In this document: positions 24,640-32,845 of the stretch, in pieces
Layout of the letters: every line of letters begins with the position of its first letter
How positions within the stretch are numbered: position 1 is the stretch's first letter
Source: Desulfamplus magnetovallimortis
Lineage (GTDB): Bacteria > Desulfobacterota > Desulfobacteria > Desulfobacterales > Desulfobacteraceae
Length of the DNA: 64,000 nt
NCBI RefSeq assembly: GCF_900170035.1
Contig: NZ_LT828555.1
Span: 18,110-82,109, forward strand
Reading direction: 5' to 3'
Notes under the pieces: model-generated
Told to the model about the DNA's origin: nothing
Databases searched by the model: none
The model's input: the letters and a program-made list of their open reading frames with translations, nothing else
Program-made: the position numbers and the translations under genes

Positions 24640-24712
24640 AATTCTCATTTTTATCCTGCAAAAGCAGACGGTTATGGAAAGATCTACCCAATGTGCCCTA
24701 AGTTCTTTTAAA
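24640..24712 (+). promoter_or_regulatory. leader motif shared with 15583-15655
   Basis: GTATAGG, then CCTGCAAAAGCAGACGG, GTTATGGAAAG and GTGCCC. The CTGC/GCAG stem with an AAAA loop lies within an outer CAT/ATG pair. It is 45-115 nt before the PKD/Cna gene start, similar to the distance of the other copy from the DUF3450 gene. Confidence 0.4.
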
Positions 24713-24754
24713 CGAACATTATTCAGCAAGCATTCAAGGAGGCATGTAGAAAAA

Positions 24755-26422
24755 ATGAACCGGATGAAAATTGAGCAACAAGGAAATACGAAAATAGCTT
24801 TTATAATTATCATTTTGTTTTGTATATATTATAATGTGTGTGGCGCTGCAGAAATTCTTTATGATGATTTTTCAGATGTTAATTTTAGCAACAATGGACA
24901 GTGGTGGATAGAGGAATATGGAAATAAATTTGACTCATGGAATACTGAGATTGTCAATGGCAGACTTCGCATTTCAGCAACAGGTGATTCTGATGCTTCA
25001 TATCTGAGATTAAGAGTTCCATATGAAATCAAACTTAAAAAATCCATGCGGGCCAAGATACGATTGATCTCAGCAGATTCAAGGGCCGGTATCAGGCTAT
25101 GTGGATATTTGTTAAACATAAGACACTCACCAGAGAATCTTTATAACAGCGATGGGAACGTTTGGGTTGGCGTATATGTTGAGAATACGAATGGAAATTT
25201 TTATAGAGTTGCTATGGTTGCTGAAATAAACAACGCAAATGGGTTCGCAGAAAAAGAATTAATTCCCTGGCAAACTGTAGTCAATAACTTACAGCTAAAC
25301 ACTGACTATGAAGTGAGTGTCAGTTTTGATGACACGACCCGAACAATCACTCTTGGGTGTAATGGAATATTAAGGGAATATACATTTGATGAGTCTTATG
25401 ATATTTATCCTCTAAGTAGCTGTCAGGCGACAGGGCTTAGACTTGATGCCTACGTCAGAGATAATAATGAGCCAAAAACTTTGATAGCTGAGATAGACGA
25501 TGTCTGGGTAAGTGACTATCACGATCCGGTTTTAGAGCAATGTCCAGAAGAAAATGAAAGTACAAATGAGCCTTTAGTTTTTTCAATCGCAGCCAGTGAA
25601 ATTAGCGATTATGCTCCATTTGAAATTTCTTTTTCCTGTGCAATCTCTTCGGGAACCGCACCATATGAATATGAGTGGGATTTCGGAGATGGCAGCGTTC
25701 AAGAAGGAGATCAGGAAACTTCTCACCTATATGATACTCCAGGTGTATATGTAGTCTCCTGTACTGTGACGGACAGCACCGGACAGAGAGATACAGAGTC
25801 CGTTAGCATTGAAGTTCAGGGTGCGCAATCCTCTTCTGTAAAGGGCAAGATTGTCTCCACAGCAGGAAACGAACCGATTGCCAACGCCACAATCAAGCTA
25901 TTTTCAGGGGGTGAAGTTGTTGCTGAAGGCCTGACTTCTTCAAGTGGTTATTTTGATTTTGACTCTTTATCTACCGGAGTATATTCGGCAGAGGTATCAG
26001 CTCCAAATTATGCAACAACAACTGTTGCCCCATTTAATCTTGTTGCAGGTGCAAGTCCGTTCTTGAATGTGGAGATTTCAGCCAATGCTCCGGAGATAAG
26101 GGAACCTGTGACGGTAACTCCGTCACTCATAGTAGCCGGAGCAGGGGAGAAAGTAACCTTTCTTGTTAGTGTATATGACCCTGATGGCGCAGGTGATATT
26201 GAAAGCGTTGTTCTTAAGCACGATCTTCTCAACAGCATATTTGGGTCAGATGGTGTTGAAATGAGCCTTGTTGAAACGGCTTTTAGTGAGAACCCCTATA
26301 TTGCAAACTATCAGTTTAAGACATCTCTTTTTTCCGGTTTGTCTCCCCAGAATTATATTGTTGATGTTGTGGCTCGGGACATTTCTGGGTTTCGGCTTTT
26401 GATACTATCCAATTCAGTGTAA
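24755..26422 (+). CDS. secreted PKD/Cna-type surface protein, 5' part (frameshifted)
   Basis: 555 aa from the ATG at 24755; AAGGAGG lies 12 nt upstream, and an ATG at 24764 is also possible. A signal peptide (KIAFIIIILFCIYYNVCGAA) precedes a concanavalin-like or LamG-like sheet domain (about 30-290), a PKD domain (YEYEWDFGDGSVQEGDQETS, GVYVVSCTVTDSTG) and a carboxypeptidase-regulatory/Cna-B domain (VKGKIVSTAGNEPIANATI). A further Ig-like domain starts near residue 470 and is cut off: after VARDISG the frame enters FRLLILSNSV and stops, whereas the +1-shifted frame continues SAFDTIQFSVIQKR. It is therefore the first part of one longer gene ending at 27513. Confidence 0.8.
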   Translation: MNRMKIEQQGNTKIAFIIIILFCIYYNVCGAAEILYDDFSDVNFSNNGQWWIEEYGNKFDSWNTEIVNGRLRISATGDSDASYLRLRVPYEIKLKKSMRAKIRLISADSRAGIRLCGYLLNIRHSPENLYNSDGNVWVGVYVENTNGNFYRVAMVAEINNANGFAEKELIPWQTVVNNLQLNTDYEVSVSFDDTTRTITLGCNGILREYTFDESYDIYPLSSCQATGLRLDAYVRDNNEPKTLIAEIDDVWVSDYHDPVLEQCPEENESTNEPLVFSIAASEISDYAPFEISFSCAISSGTAPYEYEWDFGDGSVQEGDQETSHLYDTPGVYVVSCTVTDSTGQRDTESVSIEVQGAQSSSVKGKIVSTAGNEPIANATIKLFSGGEVVAEGLTSSSGYFDFDSLSTGVYSAEVSAPNYATTTVAPFNLVAGASPFLNVEISANAPEIREPVTVTPSLIVAGAGEKVTFLVSVYDPDGAGDIESVVLKHDLLNSIFGSDGVEMSLVETAFSENPYIANYQFKTSLFSGLSPQNYIVDVVARDISGFRLLILSNSV

Positions 26423-27513
26423 TACAGAAACGAAGGGTAACCATCGAAAATAAGGAATCATTTTCCGAAAAGGTACAAAATACATTTGAGAATCAAACCC
26501 TTGAGATATACTTTAATGTTGGGCAGGGTTTGTTCGGTCTTGGCTCATCAACATCAACAAAATCATTAGGAAGCTTTAACTCTCTGAATTCAGGTAGCTC
26601 TTCCCTTAAAACTGACACTCCTGTAACTCCTGGAGCTGAAAAGTGCGGTGATTGCTATGTTGAAGTTATGATCTATCGACCTGATAAGAGCCCTTATAAC
26701 ATTGAGCCTTATATTGTGTGTGATTCCGAAAACATAACCATAGAAAACGCTAAATCAGGAGAGTGGACATATGAAACCACAAGCCATTGCGCATCTTCTC
26801 TCGATGTTGAGATTGAGACAAGGGGAGCTGATACAGCAGTTTTGACAGGTAGTGTAAAGGATGCAGAGAGCGGTATCAGCGTTTCAAATGCAAGGGTGCA
26901 ATGGAATCTTGGAGGAGAGACATTTTCCTCTGAAAATGGGTACTTTTCAACCATTGTTGTGGCAGGGGAGGGACTTGTTACAACATCTCTTGCAAATTAC
27001 CAGACAAATCTTAAAGCTAAGGTTCAGCTTGGTTCCGGAGAGACAAAAAAGATATTGGTTTTTGTTGCGCCTGTGGAGTCATCCTGCATTGAAGCTCCTG
27101 ACATGCCGGTTGTCGAGGAGATAGTATCACCAGGGATGGAACCTGATGCTTCCTTCCAGCCATTTGCTGTAAGGGTTGAGGATTCAGATCTTGTCTTTTT
27201 CGCTCTGTTTCCTCCTTATGATGAAAAAGTCAATATCTACCTTGGAATGACAAGCGATGCTCCGGAGCTTTCCCCTTATCTGTTGCTGTTTGATAGTGAT
27301 GATGCTTATGCTCCCATGGCAGGAACGCCTGTTGCCTGGCGCGAGGTCAAAGAGGCTTGTCAGTGGCAGCAGGATGGAGAGTTTATGTCGATTCCTGTGG
27401 AGTTGCTGCCAAAGGGTAAATACACCTTTTACTCCCTTGTAACAGCAGAGCCTGATGGAATGCCGACCTTTGAGATTCGTTTTTTTACACTTGATCTTTC
27501 ATCAATGTACTAA
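26390..27513 (+). pseudogene. 3' part of the PKD/Cna surface protein after a frameshift
   Basis: About 373 codons open from 26392, with no ribosome binding site or convincing start near the beginning. The sequence carries straight on from the upstream frame (SAFDTIQFSVIQKR) and then has another regulatory-like domain (VLTGSVKDAESGISVSNARV, NGYFSTIVVAGEGLVTTSLA) and a C-terminal sheet domain (VFFALFPPYDEKVNIYLGM). A conserved CGDCYVEV stretch and one further Cys (SHCASS) could form disulphides. Restoring one base near 26390 would give a single protein of about 919 aa. Either the gene is inactivated or the read has an error. Confidence 0.75.
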
Positions 27514-27517
27514 TGTT

Positions 27518-27551
27518 TTGCCAGAGGTTGTTTCTGACTCTGGCAACTTTT
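27518..27551 (+). terminator. terminator after the surface-protein gene
   Basis: TTGCCAGAG pairs with CTCTGGCAA, followed by CTTTT. Five nt after the stop codon. Confidence 0.75.
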
Positions 27552-27585
27552 AAGTTGCATGTGTCATTTATAGGGTTTCATTTTT

Positions 27586-27667
27586 TTTGAACCATGATTT
27601 TCATGATTAAGGGATTATCCTGATTGCTCATCATGTTAATCCTTAAATCCTTTAATCATGGTTCAAA
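27586..27667. repeat. 82-bp inverted-repeat element
   Basis: TTTGAACCATGATT at the left is perfectly inverted at the right (AATCATGGTTCAAA). The interior has AAGGGATTATCCTGATT and TTAATCCTTAAATCC words like those of R1. Only one copy is seen here. Confidence 0.6.
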
Positions 27668-27704
27668 ATTTTACTATGGAATCTATTTTTAATGGCTTTC
27701 TCAT

Positions 27705-29504
27705 TTACTCCCTCATCCCACCCCCTTCTCCATGACTGGATAGGGGAACAACAACTTCACTCCAGCAAACCCTGTCAAAACCCAATGCCGTAACCACAAA
27801 GCTTTTGAGCCGAAGCTCCGGATATTTTTTCATAAGGCTTTTGCTGTATTTTCTTGCCTGCTCTTTCCCTTCCTCCATTGCACGCATGACAGAAGGCCGG
27901 CTTGCAATTGCTGATGCTGACAAGCTCCTTGCCTCCTCACCTGTCAAACCTGCATCTGCAAGGCTTACATATTTAAACTCAATGAGAATATCAAAAAGGC
28001 GAAAGTTTCGCATATCCGGCCTTATTATCATGGTAAGGTCGGCAAATTGCCTTTCAATCTCCCTTTCCGAATCCATAATAAAAAGTATATCGTTGTAAAG
28101 AAGTGTCAGAAAAGCAGTCTTGACAGTAAGTTCATTTGCCCAACGGTAATCTCGGTTACGAAATACCATGAAGTAGTACTCTTCAACAAATCTGCAAAGA
28201 GCTTCCATATCTCCTTTCTGATAGACTTTTTTGGCAGCATCCTTTCCTTTGTCCCGTTCAACAGGTTCCGGCAGAAGCATTTCGTTAATTCTGTCAACAT
28301 AGAGCCTTTTTGTAAGAAGGTTGGGCAGTTTCAAAACCTGGTCACCATTTTCTGAACGGCCATCAAGGGTAAGGATTCCAAAGTAATATAAAAAAGAGAT
28401 TAAAAAAGATCTGTCATGGGTTGCATCGGAGAGCATCCTTCTTATGCCGAACTTCTGGCTTATCTGCTGGATTTCAATTTTGTGACTCTGGTGGCTCTGC
28501 TGCATCAGATCAATAATTAGCTGATTTCCCCCTTTTATTTCGGAAATATCCATTGCAAGGTTTTCGTCAAACATGTTTTCCGGAAATCGCCCTGATTTCT
28601 GGAATCGCTTCAGGAAGTAGAGTACAAGTGTGGGGTTATAAACTGGTTCGGTTACATCCTGTGAGAAGAGGTAACCGTTGTAGTAGAGTTTCATTATTTC
28701 AAGGGCATTATTGGAATGAACTTCATTGGCTTTCATTTTTGACAAAACAGCTTGAATCTCGCTTTCTGTAAATCCGCAAAGGTCATTGTAGTCATCTTCA
28801 AAATAGATATTCTCCCCGATATTAAAGCCGCTTGTTATATCGCTCATGACCACAGGAGAAACTCCGGTGATAAATATCCTGTCAAAAACATCGCTTGATG
28901 CCAGGGATTTGATGTTTTTGAAGATGGTTTTCAATATACCCTCTTTTCTCACAAGGGATTCATATCTTTCAATATGGCGGTCTCCGGACATCATAACTTC
29001 ATTGGCAAAATTATCATACTCATCTATTAGAAGATATATAGAGGTATCCATGAATTCCACAGCATTTGCAAGGGATTGAATGGAGCTAAGTGCATTGGCA
29101 GGATCAATATTAATTGGAGGGATATTGTAATTTTGATAGCATATTAAAAACCTTTTGATGCAGTTATTAATATGGTCATAAAGGGATTGCCTGATCTGAT
29201 CAACAGAACCTGATGCGTCAATACATGAAAAATCCCATTTCAGGATAAAGTAGGAGTTATGAAGAGGCGTTGGTTTTTTTCCGATTTCAAGGTGGCCGAA
29301 AAGCTTATCAAAGAGCTCTTTTTTTGCCACATCATAGTAGTTTTCCAGCATGGATAGAAGCAGGGATTTACCAAATCGTCGGGGGCGTAGAAAAAGCTGG
29401 ATGTCATTTGTTTCAAGAATGGCAATTCTGCTTGTGCGATCACAATAAAAATAATGATTCAGTATGATCTTTTTAAAATCACTGTATCCATATGGAAAAT
29501 TCAT
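27705..29504 (-). CDS. AAA-ATPase-like / PD-(D/E)XK nuclease family protein
   Basis: 599 aa from the ATG at 29504 (AGGGG 6 nt upstream, preferred to an upstream ATG at 29543). The N-terminal half is the AAA-ATPase-like domain (PF09820 type): FPYGYSDFKKII, CDRTSRIAILE, then the P-loop FLRPRRFGKSLLLS and the Walker B region IYLLIDEYDNFA. The C-terminal part has the PD-(D/E)XK core (FDILIEFKYVSLADAG) typical of the PDDEXK_9 partner domain. Such proteins are abundant and often multicopy in anaerobes; function is unknown, with a mobile or defence-associated role proposed for some. Part of its 3' half is duplicated at 24243-24495. It stands alone, flanked by repeats. Confidence 0.88.
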   Translation of the reverse strand: MNFPYGYSDFKKIILNHYFYCDRTSRIAILETNDIQLFLRPRRFGKSLLLSMLENYYDVAKKELFDKLFGHLEIGKKPTPLHNSYFILKWDFSCIDASGSVDQIRQSLYDHINNCIKRFLICYQNYNIPPINIDPANALSSIQSLANAVEFMDTSIYLLIDEYDNFANEVMMSGDRHIERYESLVRKEGILKTIFKNIKSLASSDVFDRIFITGVSPVVMSDITSGFNIGENIYFEDDYNDLCGFTESEIQAVLSKMKANEVHSNNALEIMKLYYNGYLFSQDVTEPVYNPTLVLYFLKRFQKSGRFPENMFDENLAMDISEIKGGNQLIIDLMQQSHQSHKIEIQQISQKFGIRRMLSDATHDRSFLISFLYYFGILTLDGRSENGDQVLKLPNLLTKRLYVDRINEMLLPEPVERDKGKDAAKKVYQKGDMEALCRFVEEYYFMVFRNRDYRWANELTVKTAFLTLLYNDILFIMDSEREIERQFADLTMIIRPDMRNFRLFDILIEFKYVSLADAGLTGEEARSLSASAIASRPSVMRAMEEGKEQARKYSKSLMKKYPELRLKSFVVTALGFDRVCWSEVVVPLSSHGEGGGMRE

Positions 29505-29547
29505 AAAATCCCCTTTTGGGCATCTGATTTTTTTTGTGTCCATTAAA

Positions 29548-29725
29548 TACTCAAAATCGACATCTTATTGCTTTTTCAGAAGTTATTGCAGTTGTCTGAA
29601 CCAGGATAACCAGGATGGATAGGATGCTCAGGATAGATAATCCTGCCTTATCCTGTTAATCTTGGGAATCCTGATTCAGACAGTGTTGACAAGGCTTACA
29701 AGATCATAGGTGTCGACTTTGAGTA
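29548..29725. repeat. R1 element, copy C (178 bp)
   Basis: TACTCAAAATCGACATCT at the left is matched by AGGTGTCGACTTTGAGTA at the right, the best-preserved terminal inverted repeat of the family. Inner pair TTGTCTGAACCAGGAT and ATCCTGATTCAGACA. Opposite orientation to copies A and B. Confidence 0.9.
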
Positions 29726-29794
29726 TATTAATAAGTATAGATCGACAAAAGTTTATGTCAAGCTATACTATACTATGCATTTATCTTCTTGGGT

Positions 29795-29860
29795 TTTTTT
29801 GCAATTATCTGAATCAAGATAATCTGGATTGACAGGATAAGGTAGGATGATAGTATCCTG
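29795..29860. repeat. R1 fragment between copies C and D
   Basis: Matches the centre of R1 (TTATCTGAATCAAGATAATC, then GGATTGACAGGATAAGGTAG and ATCCTGAG) without the terminal inverted repeats. Confidence 0.6.
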
Positions 29861-29862
29861 AG

Positions 29863-30065
29863 TACTCAAAATCGACATCTTATTGCTTTTTCAGAAGTTC
29901 TTGCATTTGTCTGAACCAGGATAACCAGGATGGATAGGATGTTGAGGATAGATAATCCTGCCTTATCTTGTTAATTGTCAATGGCCATTAACATTAATCC
30001 TGGAAATCCTGATTTAGACAGTGTTGACAAGGCTTACAAGATCATATGTGTCGCCTTTGAGTGAG
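29863..30065. repeat. R1 element, copy D with a small insertion
   Basis: Starts TACTCAAAATCGACATCT and ends TGTGTCGCCTTTGAGTGA. In the middle the sequence GTCAATGGCCATTAACATT interrupts the ATCTTGTTAATCCTGGAAATCC run. The inserted word contains the palindrome AATGGCCATT, also found directly after copy B. Confidence 0.8.
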
Positions 30066-30144
30066 TATCTTCTCTGGATGATGAGTATCTTTTCTATATA
30101 ACAGGAAGAGCCGGACATCTTGACTGTAATTATAATAAAATTAT

Positions 30145-30171
30145 AAGTGTAAACCGATAAATGAAAGATCC
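30145..30171. repeat. R3 partial arm
   Basis: AAGTGTAAACCGATAAATGAAAGATC, one R3 end only. Confidence 0.5.
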
Positions 30172-30212
30172 CCTTTATTATGAATACAATTTTAGAACCA
30201 ACAGGAATTTTA

Positions 30213-30854
30213 ATGAGTCTTCAAAATGAATGTAAAAGGTGCGGAACATGTTGCGAAAATGGTGGGCCTGCTCTGCATGGCAGTGATATGACCTTGATTG
30301 AAAACTGTCTGATCTCAATTGAAAGCCTTATAGCAATAAGAAAGGGAGAACTTGCCCATGACCCTGTAACCGATAGCCTTAAGCCTGTAAAAAAAGAGTT
30401 TTTAAAGATTGCTGGCAAAAAGGGAACATGGGAATGCCTGTTTTATGAAAAAGTACTTAATGGATGCACAATATACGAAAACCGTCCGCTTGCCTGTTCT
30501 GTTCTGAAATGTTGGGATACAGAAGAGACACTTAAGCTTGCAGGCAGGGATCTTTTATCAAGGCTTGACATTATAAAGGCAGATGATCCCATGAGAAAAC
30601 ATATCAAAAAGCATGAAATGCTCTTTCCTGTGCCTGATTTAATGGGACTTTCCAGCCCGTCCAGCAAGATGGTTAAAAAACTTGAAAAGATCTGTAACAG
30701 GGAGATTGACCATCGCATGAAAATTGTCAATAAGCTGGAGCTTACTGTGGCAAAGGAGCTTTTCTATTTTGGCCGTCCCATTTTTGAATTGCTCCATCCC
30801 CTTGGATTCAGGGTTATGGGGGCAGGGAAGGGAATTAAGCTTGATTTTCTGTGA
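30213..30854 (+). CDS. YkgJ-type cysteine-cluster protein
   Basis: 213 aa from the ATG at 30213 (AGGA 6 nt upstream; an ATG at 30180 has no ribosome binding site). The conserved pattern is CKRCGTCCENGGPAL near the N-terminus and CTIYENRPLACSVLKCW in the middle, the cysteines that bind zinc or an Fe-S cluster in the YkgJ/UPF0153 family. The C-terminal half is helical and ends in a hydrophobic FLFELLHPLGFR-like stretch (FELLHPLGFRVMG). The function of the family is not known. No operon partner; a second YkgJ-type gene lies at 41651. Confidence 0.82.
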   Translation: MSLQNECKRCGTCCENGGPALHGSDMTLIENCLISIESLIAIRKGELAHDPVTDSLKPVKKEFLKIAGKKGTWECLFYEKVLNGCTIYENRPLACSVLKCWDTEETLKLAGRDLLSRLDIIKADDPMRKHIKKHEMLFPVPDLMGLSSPSSKMVKKLEKICNREIDHRMKIVNKLELTVAKELFYFGRPIFELLHPLGFRVMGAGKGIKLDFL

Positions 30855-31190
30855 ACTCTTTTCAGGCAAAGTGCTATATTCAGGCAAATTTCTATAGATA
30901 ATTGTTGTTGTTTTATTTTGATTATGTAAAGTTTGCTTTACTTTGGTTTGTGTTGTTTGACAATATATATTGACATTCATGGAATTTTTTTTCTTTCTGT
31001 TTTTAATCTGAAATGGAAATGTATAATTAAATATTGTTTAAATACAGATAGTTATTTTTTAAATTTGATATTGTAAAAGATTGTGGCACATATCCTGCTA
31101 TAATTGTTTGTCAGTTCTGATGTTTTTGCCAGGAAGTTGACAATAACAATTAAAAGAAGTTGACAATAACAATAGAGAAAGGAGAAAGCC
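30855..31190. other. intergenic stretch with a direct repeat near its end
   Basis: A/T-rich. The only structure is the 21-23 bp direct repeat GAAGTTGACAATAACAAT at about 31135 and 31158, two TTGACA words just before the ribosome binding site of the next gene. A suitable -10 is not clear. Confidence 0.4.
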
Positions 31191-32432
31191 ATGAAAAAGT
31201 ATCTCAACACATTCGTTATTTCGGTAATCGTATCTGTAGCTTTTATTGCACAGAGCAGTTTTGCAGCAACAGTATCTTACACAGATTTTGGCGGGACATA
31301 TGGCATGAACCACGATGGATGGGAAGGCGTTCTGGAACTTGAAGCTGATACTGGTGACTCCATAGAGCAGATTCCACCTGTTTCCGGAACATATACAGGG
31401 GAAGACAATCAGGAGCACTATGTGCATGGTTATATCAGAACTCCAAAATATATGATGCCTGAAAGCTGGGGCCCTGACCATAAGATCGTGTTTTATGTTG
31501 ACTTTGTGGATACCATGTTTGATTCAGAAGATGACCAGGAGTTTGAGGGATATCTTTTTGGCTCAAAAGATACCATGGCAGGAATTACATGGTGGCATGA
31601 GGTTCCGTTTGGATTTTATATGAACAGAGGAGAGCTTGTGGTATCTGATTTTACATCTGCCAATGATTCTCCCCTTGATCTGTCAGATTTTACCGGTACC
31701 TACGCAATGAATCATGACGGCTGGATTGGCACCCTGGAGCTTGAGGCAGGTACTGGTGACTATATCGAGCAGATGCCAAATATCGTTGGTACCTATACTT
31801 CTGAAACCGGAGAAGAGCACAGCGTAAGAGGCTTTGTAAGAACTGACAATTATCCTCTTTCCGAAGAGTTTGGCCCTGATCACAAGATTGAGTTCTATGT
31901 GGATTTCTATGACACTCCAGGTTATGACGATGATCAGAAGTTTGAAGGCTATCTCTTTGGCGGCAGGGATGCAATGGCAGGCGTTACCTGGTGGCACAAC
32001 ACTCCATTTGGTTTCTACTGCATAAAGGATGCTGCTGAAAGAACCGGTAATGATGTCTGTGTAAAAGTAAACCAGGATTTAACCATTGAAATTCCATGCC
32101 TTAACTATGAAAACCAAAGTTTTGAAACCACCCTGTTTACGGTTGAGAATCCTGTGAATGCATTCCTTCCAGTCTGGAAAGTGGAGATTCCCAACCCCCA
32201 TGAAGCCCTTGAACTGCTTCCCTTTCCGGTATCTGACCTGCTCTGGGTATTAAGTGGAGAAGAGCAGAGTGGCTGTCTTAATGAAAACAGCGAGCTGGAA
32301 ATGGAAAATATCCTGACTGTACCATGTGCGGAATTTGCAGGAATCACCTTTGGTTTCAAAATGATCAGGTTTATCCATCCCGACGACCCTGAAGGGCTTT
32401 ACCTTGAGCTTGATTTTGATTCAATCAGATAA
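31191..32432 (+). CDS. secreted protein with two tandem about 115-residue domains
   Basis: 413 aa, AAAGGAG 6 nt before the ATG. A signal peptide ([19 protein letters not shown]) is followed by two homologous domains at about 28-150 and 160-280. Both contain YxMNHDGWxGxLELEAxTGD, an SGTYT/VGTYT turn, a GPDHKI(V/E)FYVDF strand, DDQ(E/K)FEGYLFG and MAG(I/V)TWWH. The remaining C-terminal 130 residues have four cysteines and no homology to the repeats. The WWH and DHK signatures are strictly kept between the two copies, suggesting a binding site rather than a structural spacer. I do not recognise the family. It stands alone, with a terminator about 200 nt downstream. Confidence 0.65.
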   Translation: MKKYLNTFVISVIVSVAFIAQSSFAATVSYTDFGGTYGMNHDGWEGVLELEADTGDSIEQIPPVSGTYTGEDNQEHYVHGYIRTPKYMMPESWGPDHKIVFYVDFVDTMFDSEDDQEFEGYLFGSKDTMAGITWWHEVPFGFYMNRGELVVSDFTSANDSPLDLSDFTGTYAMNHDGWIGTLELEAGTGDYIEQMPNIVGTYTSETGEEHSVRGFVRTDNYPLSEEFGPDHKIEFYVDFYDTPGYDDDQKFEGYLFGGRDAMAGVTWWHNTPFGFYCIKDAAERTGNDVCVKVNQDLTIEIPCLNYENQSFETTLFTVENPVNAFLPVWKVEIPNPHEALELLPFPVSDLLWVLSGEEQSGCLNENSELEMENILTVPCAEFAGITFGFKMIRFIHPDDPEGLYLELDFDSIR

Positions 32433-32519
32433 CCCATGAACGGCCAAATTCAACGGCCACTCCAACGGTGAAAATAATGGTGTATCTTTACACCGTAAAA
32501 TAAATCATAAAGTAACCGG

Positions 32520-32607
32520 AAATAAACCAGAAATAAACCAGAAATAAACCAGAAATAAACCAGAAATAAACCAGAAATAAACCAGAAATAAACCAGAAAT
32601 AAACCAG
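32520..32607. repeat. 11-bp tandem repeat, eight units
   Basis: Eight perfect units of AAATAAACCAG, followed by a degenerate ninth. The unit length is not a multiple of three and no gene crosses it. Confidence 0.95.
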
Positions 32608-32635
32608 AAATAAAAAACTGATCGGATTTACCACA

Positions 32636-32697
32636 CAGCCTGTATCTCATTATTCCATACAATTTAGGAATGAAAAGATACAGGCTGATTTTTTTTG
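32636..32697 (+). terminator. strong terminator hairpin
   Basis: CAGCCTGTATCTCATTATTCC pairs with GGAATGAAAAGATACAGGCTG; ATTTTTTTT follows. It ends transcription from the secreted-protein gene side. Confidence 0.85.
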
Positions 32698-32845
32698 TTT
32701 TTACTGCTTGCAAAATCTATTGCACCATATTCCGGCGCTATATTGTTTATTTGAAATTCCCATTGCAAAAAACAGGGTAAAATGAGATAGTAACAGTTTA
32801 TCTAAAATAACAACAATAACATGGAATTATAAATACTTTTCTATT

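Larger units (their letters stand above)
24228..24754. other. intergenic stretch with a duplicated gene fragment, R4 and a leader motif
   Basis: Contains the 250-bp copy of part of the AAA/PD-(D/E)XK gene (24243-24495), an R4 element (24522-24584) and the leader motif (24640-24712). No intact gene. Confidence 0.6.

Noticed and set aside
32450-32713. Minus-strand frame with repeated YFWFISGLFLV
   Set aside because: It only translates the 11-bp tandem repeat and the terminator, and has no ribosome binding site.
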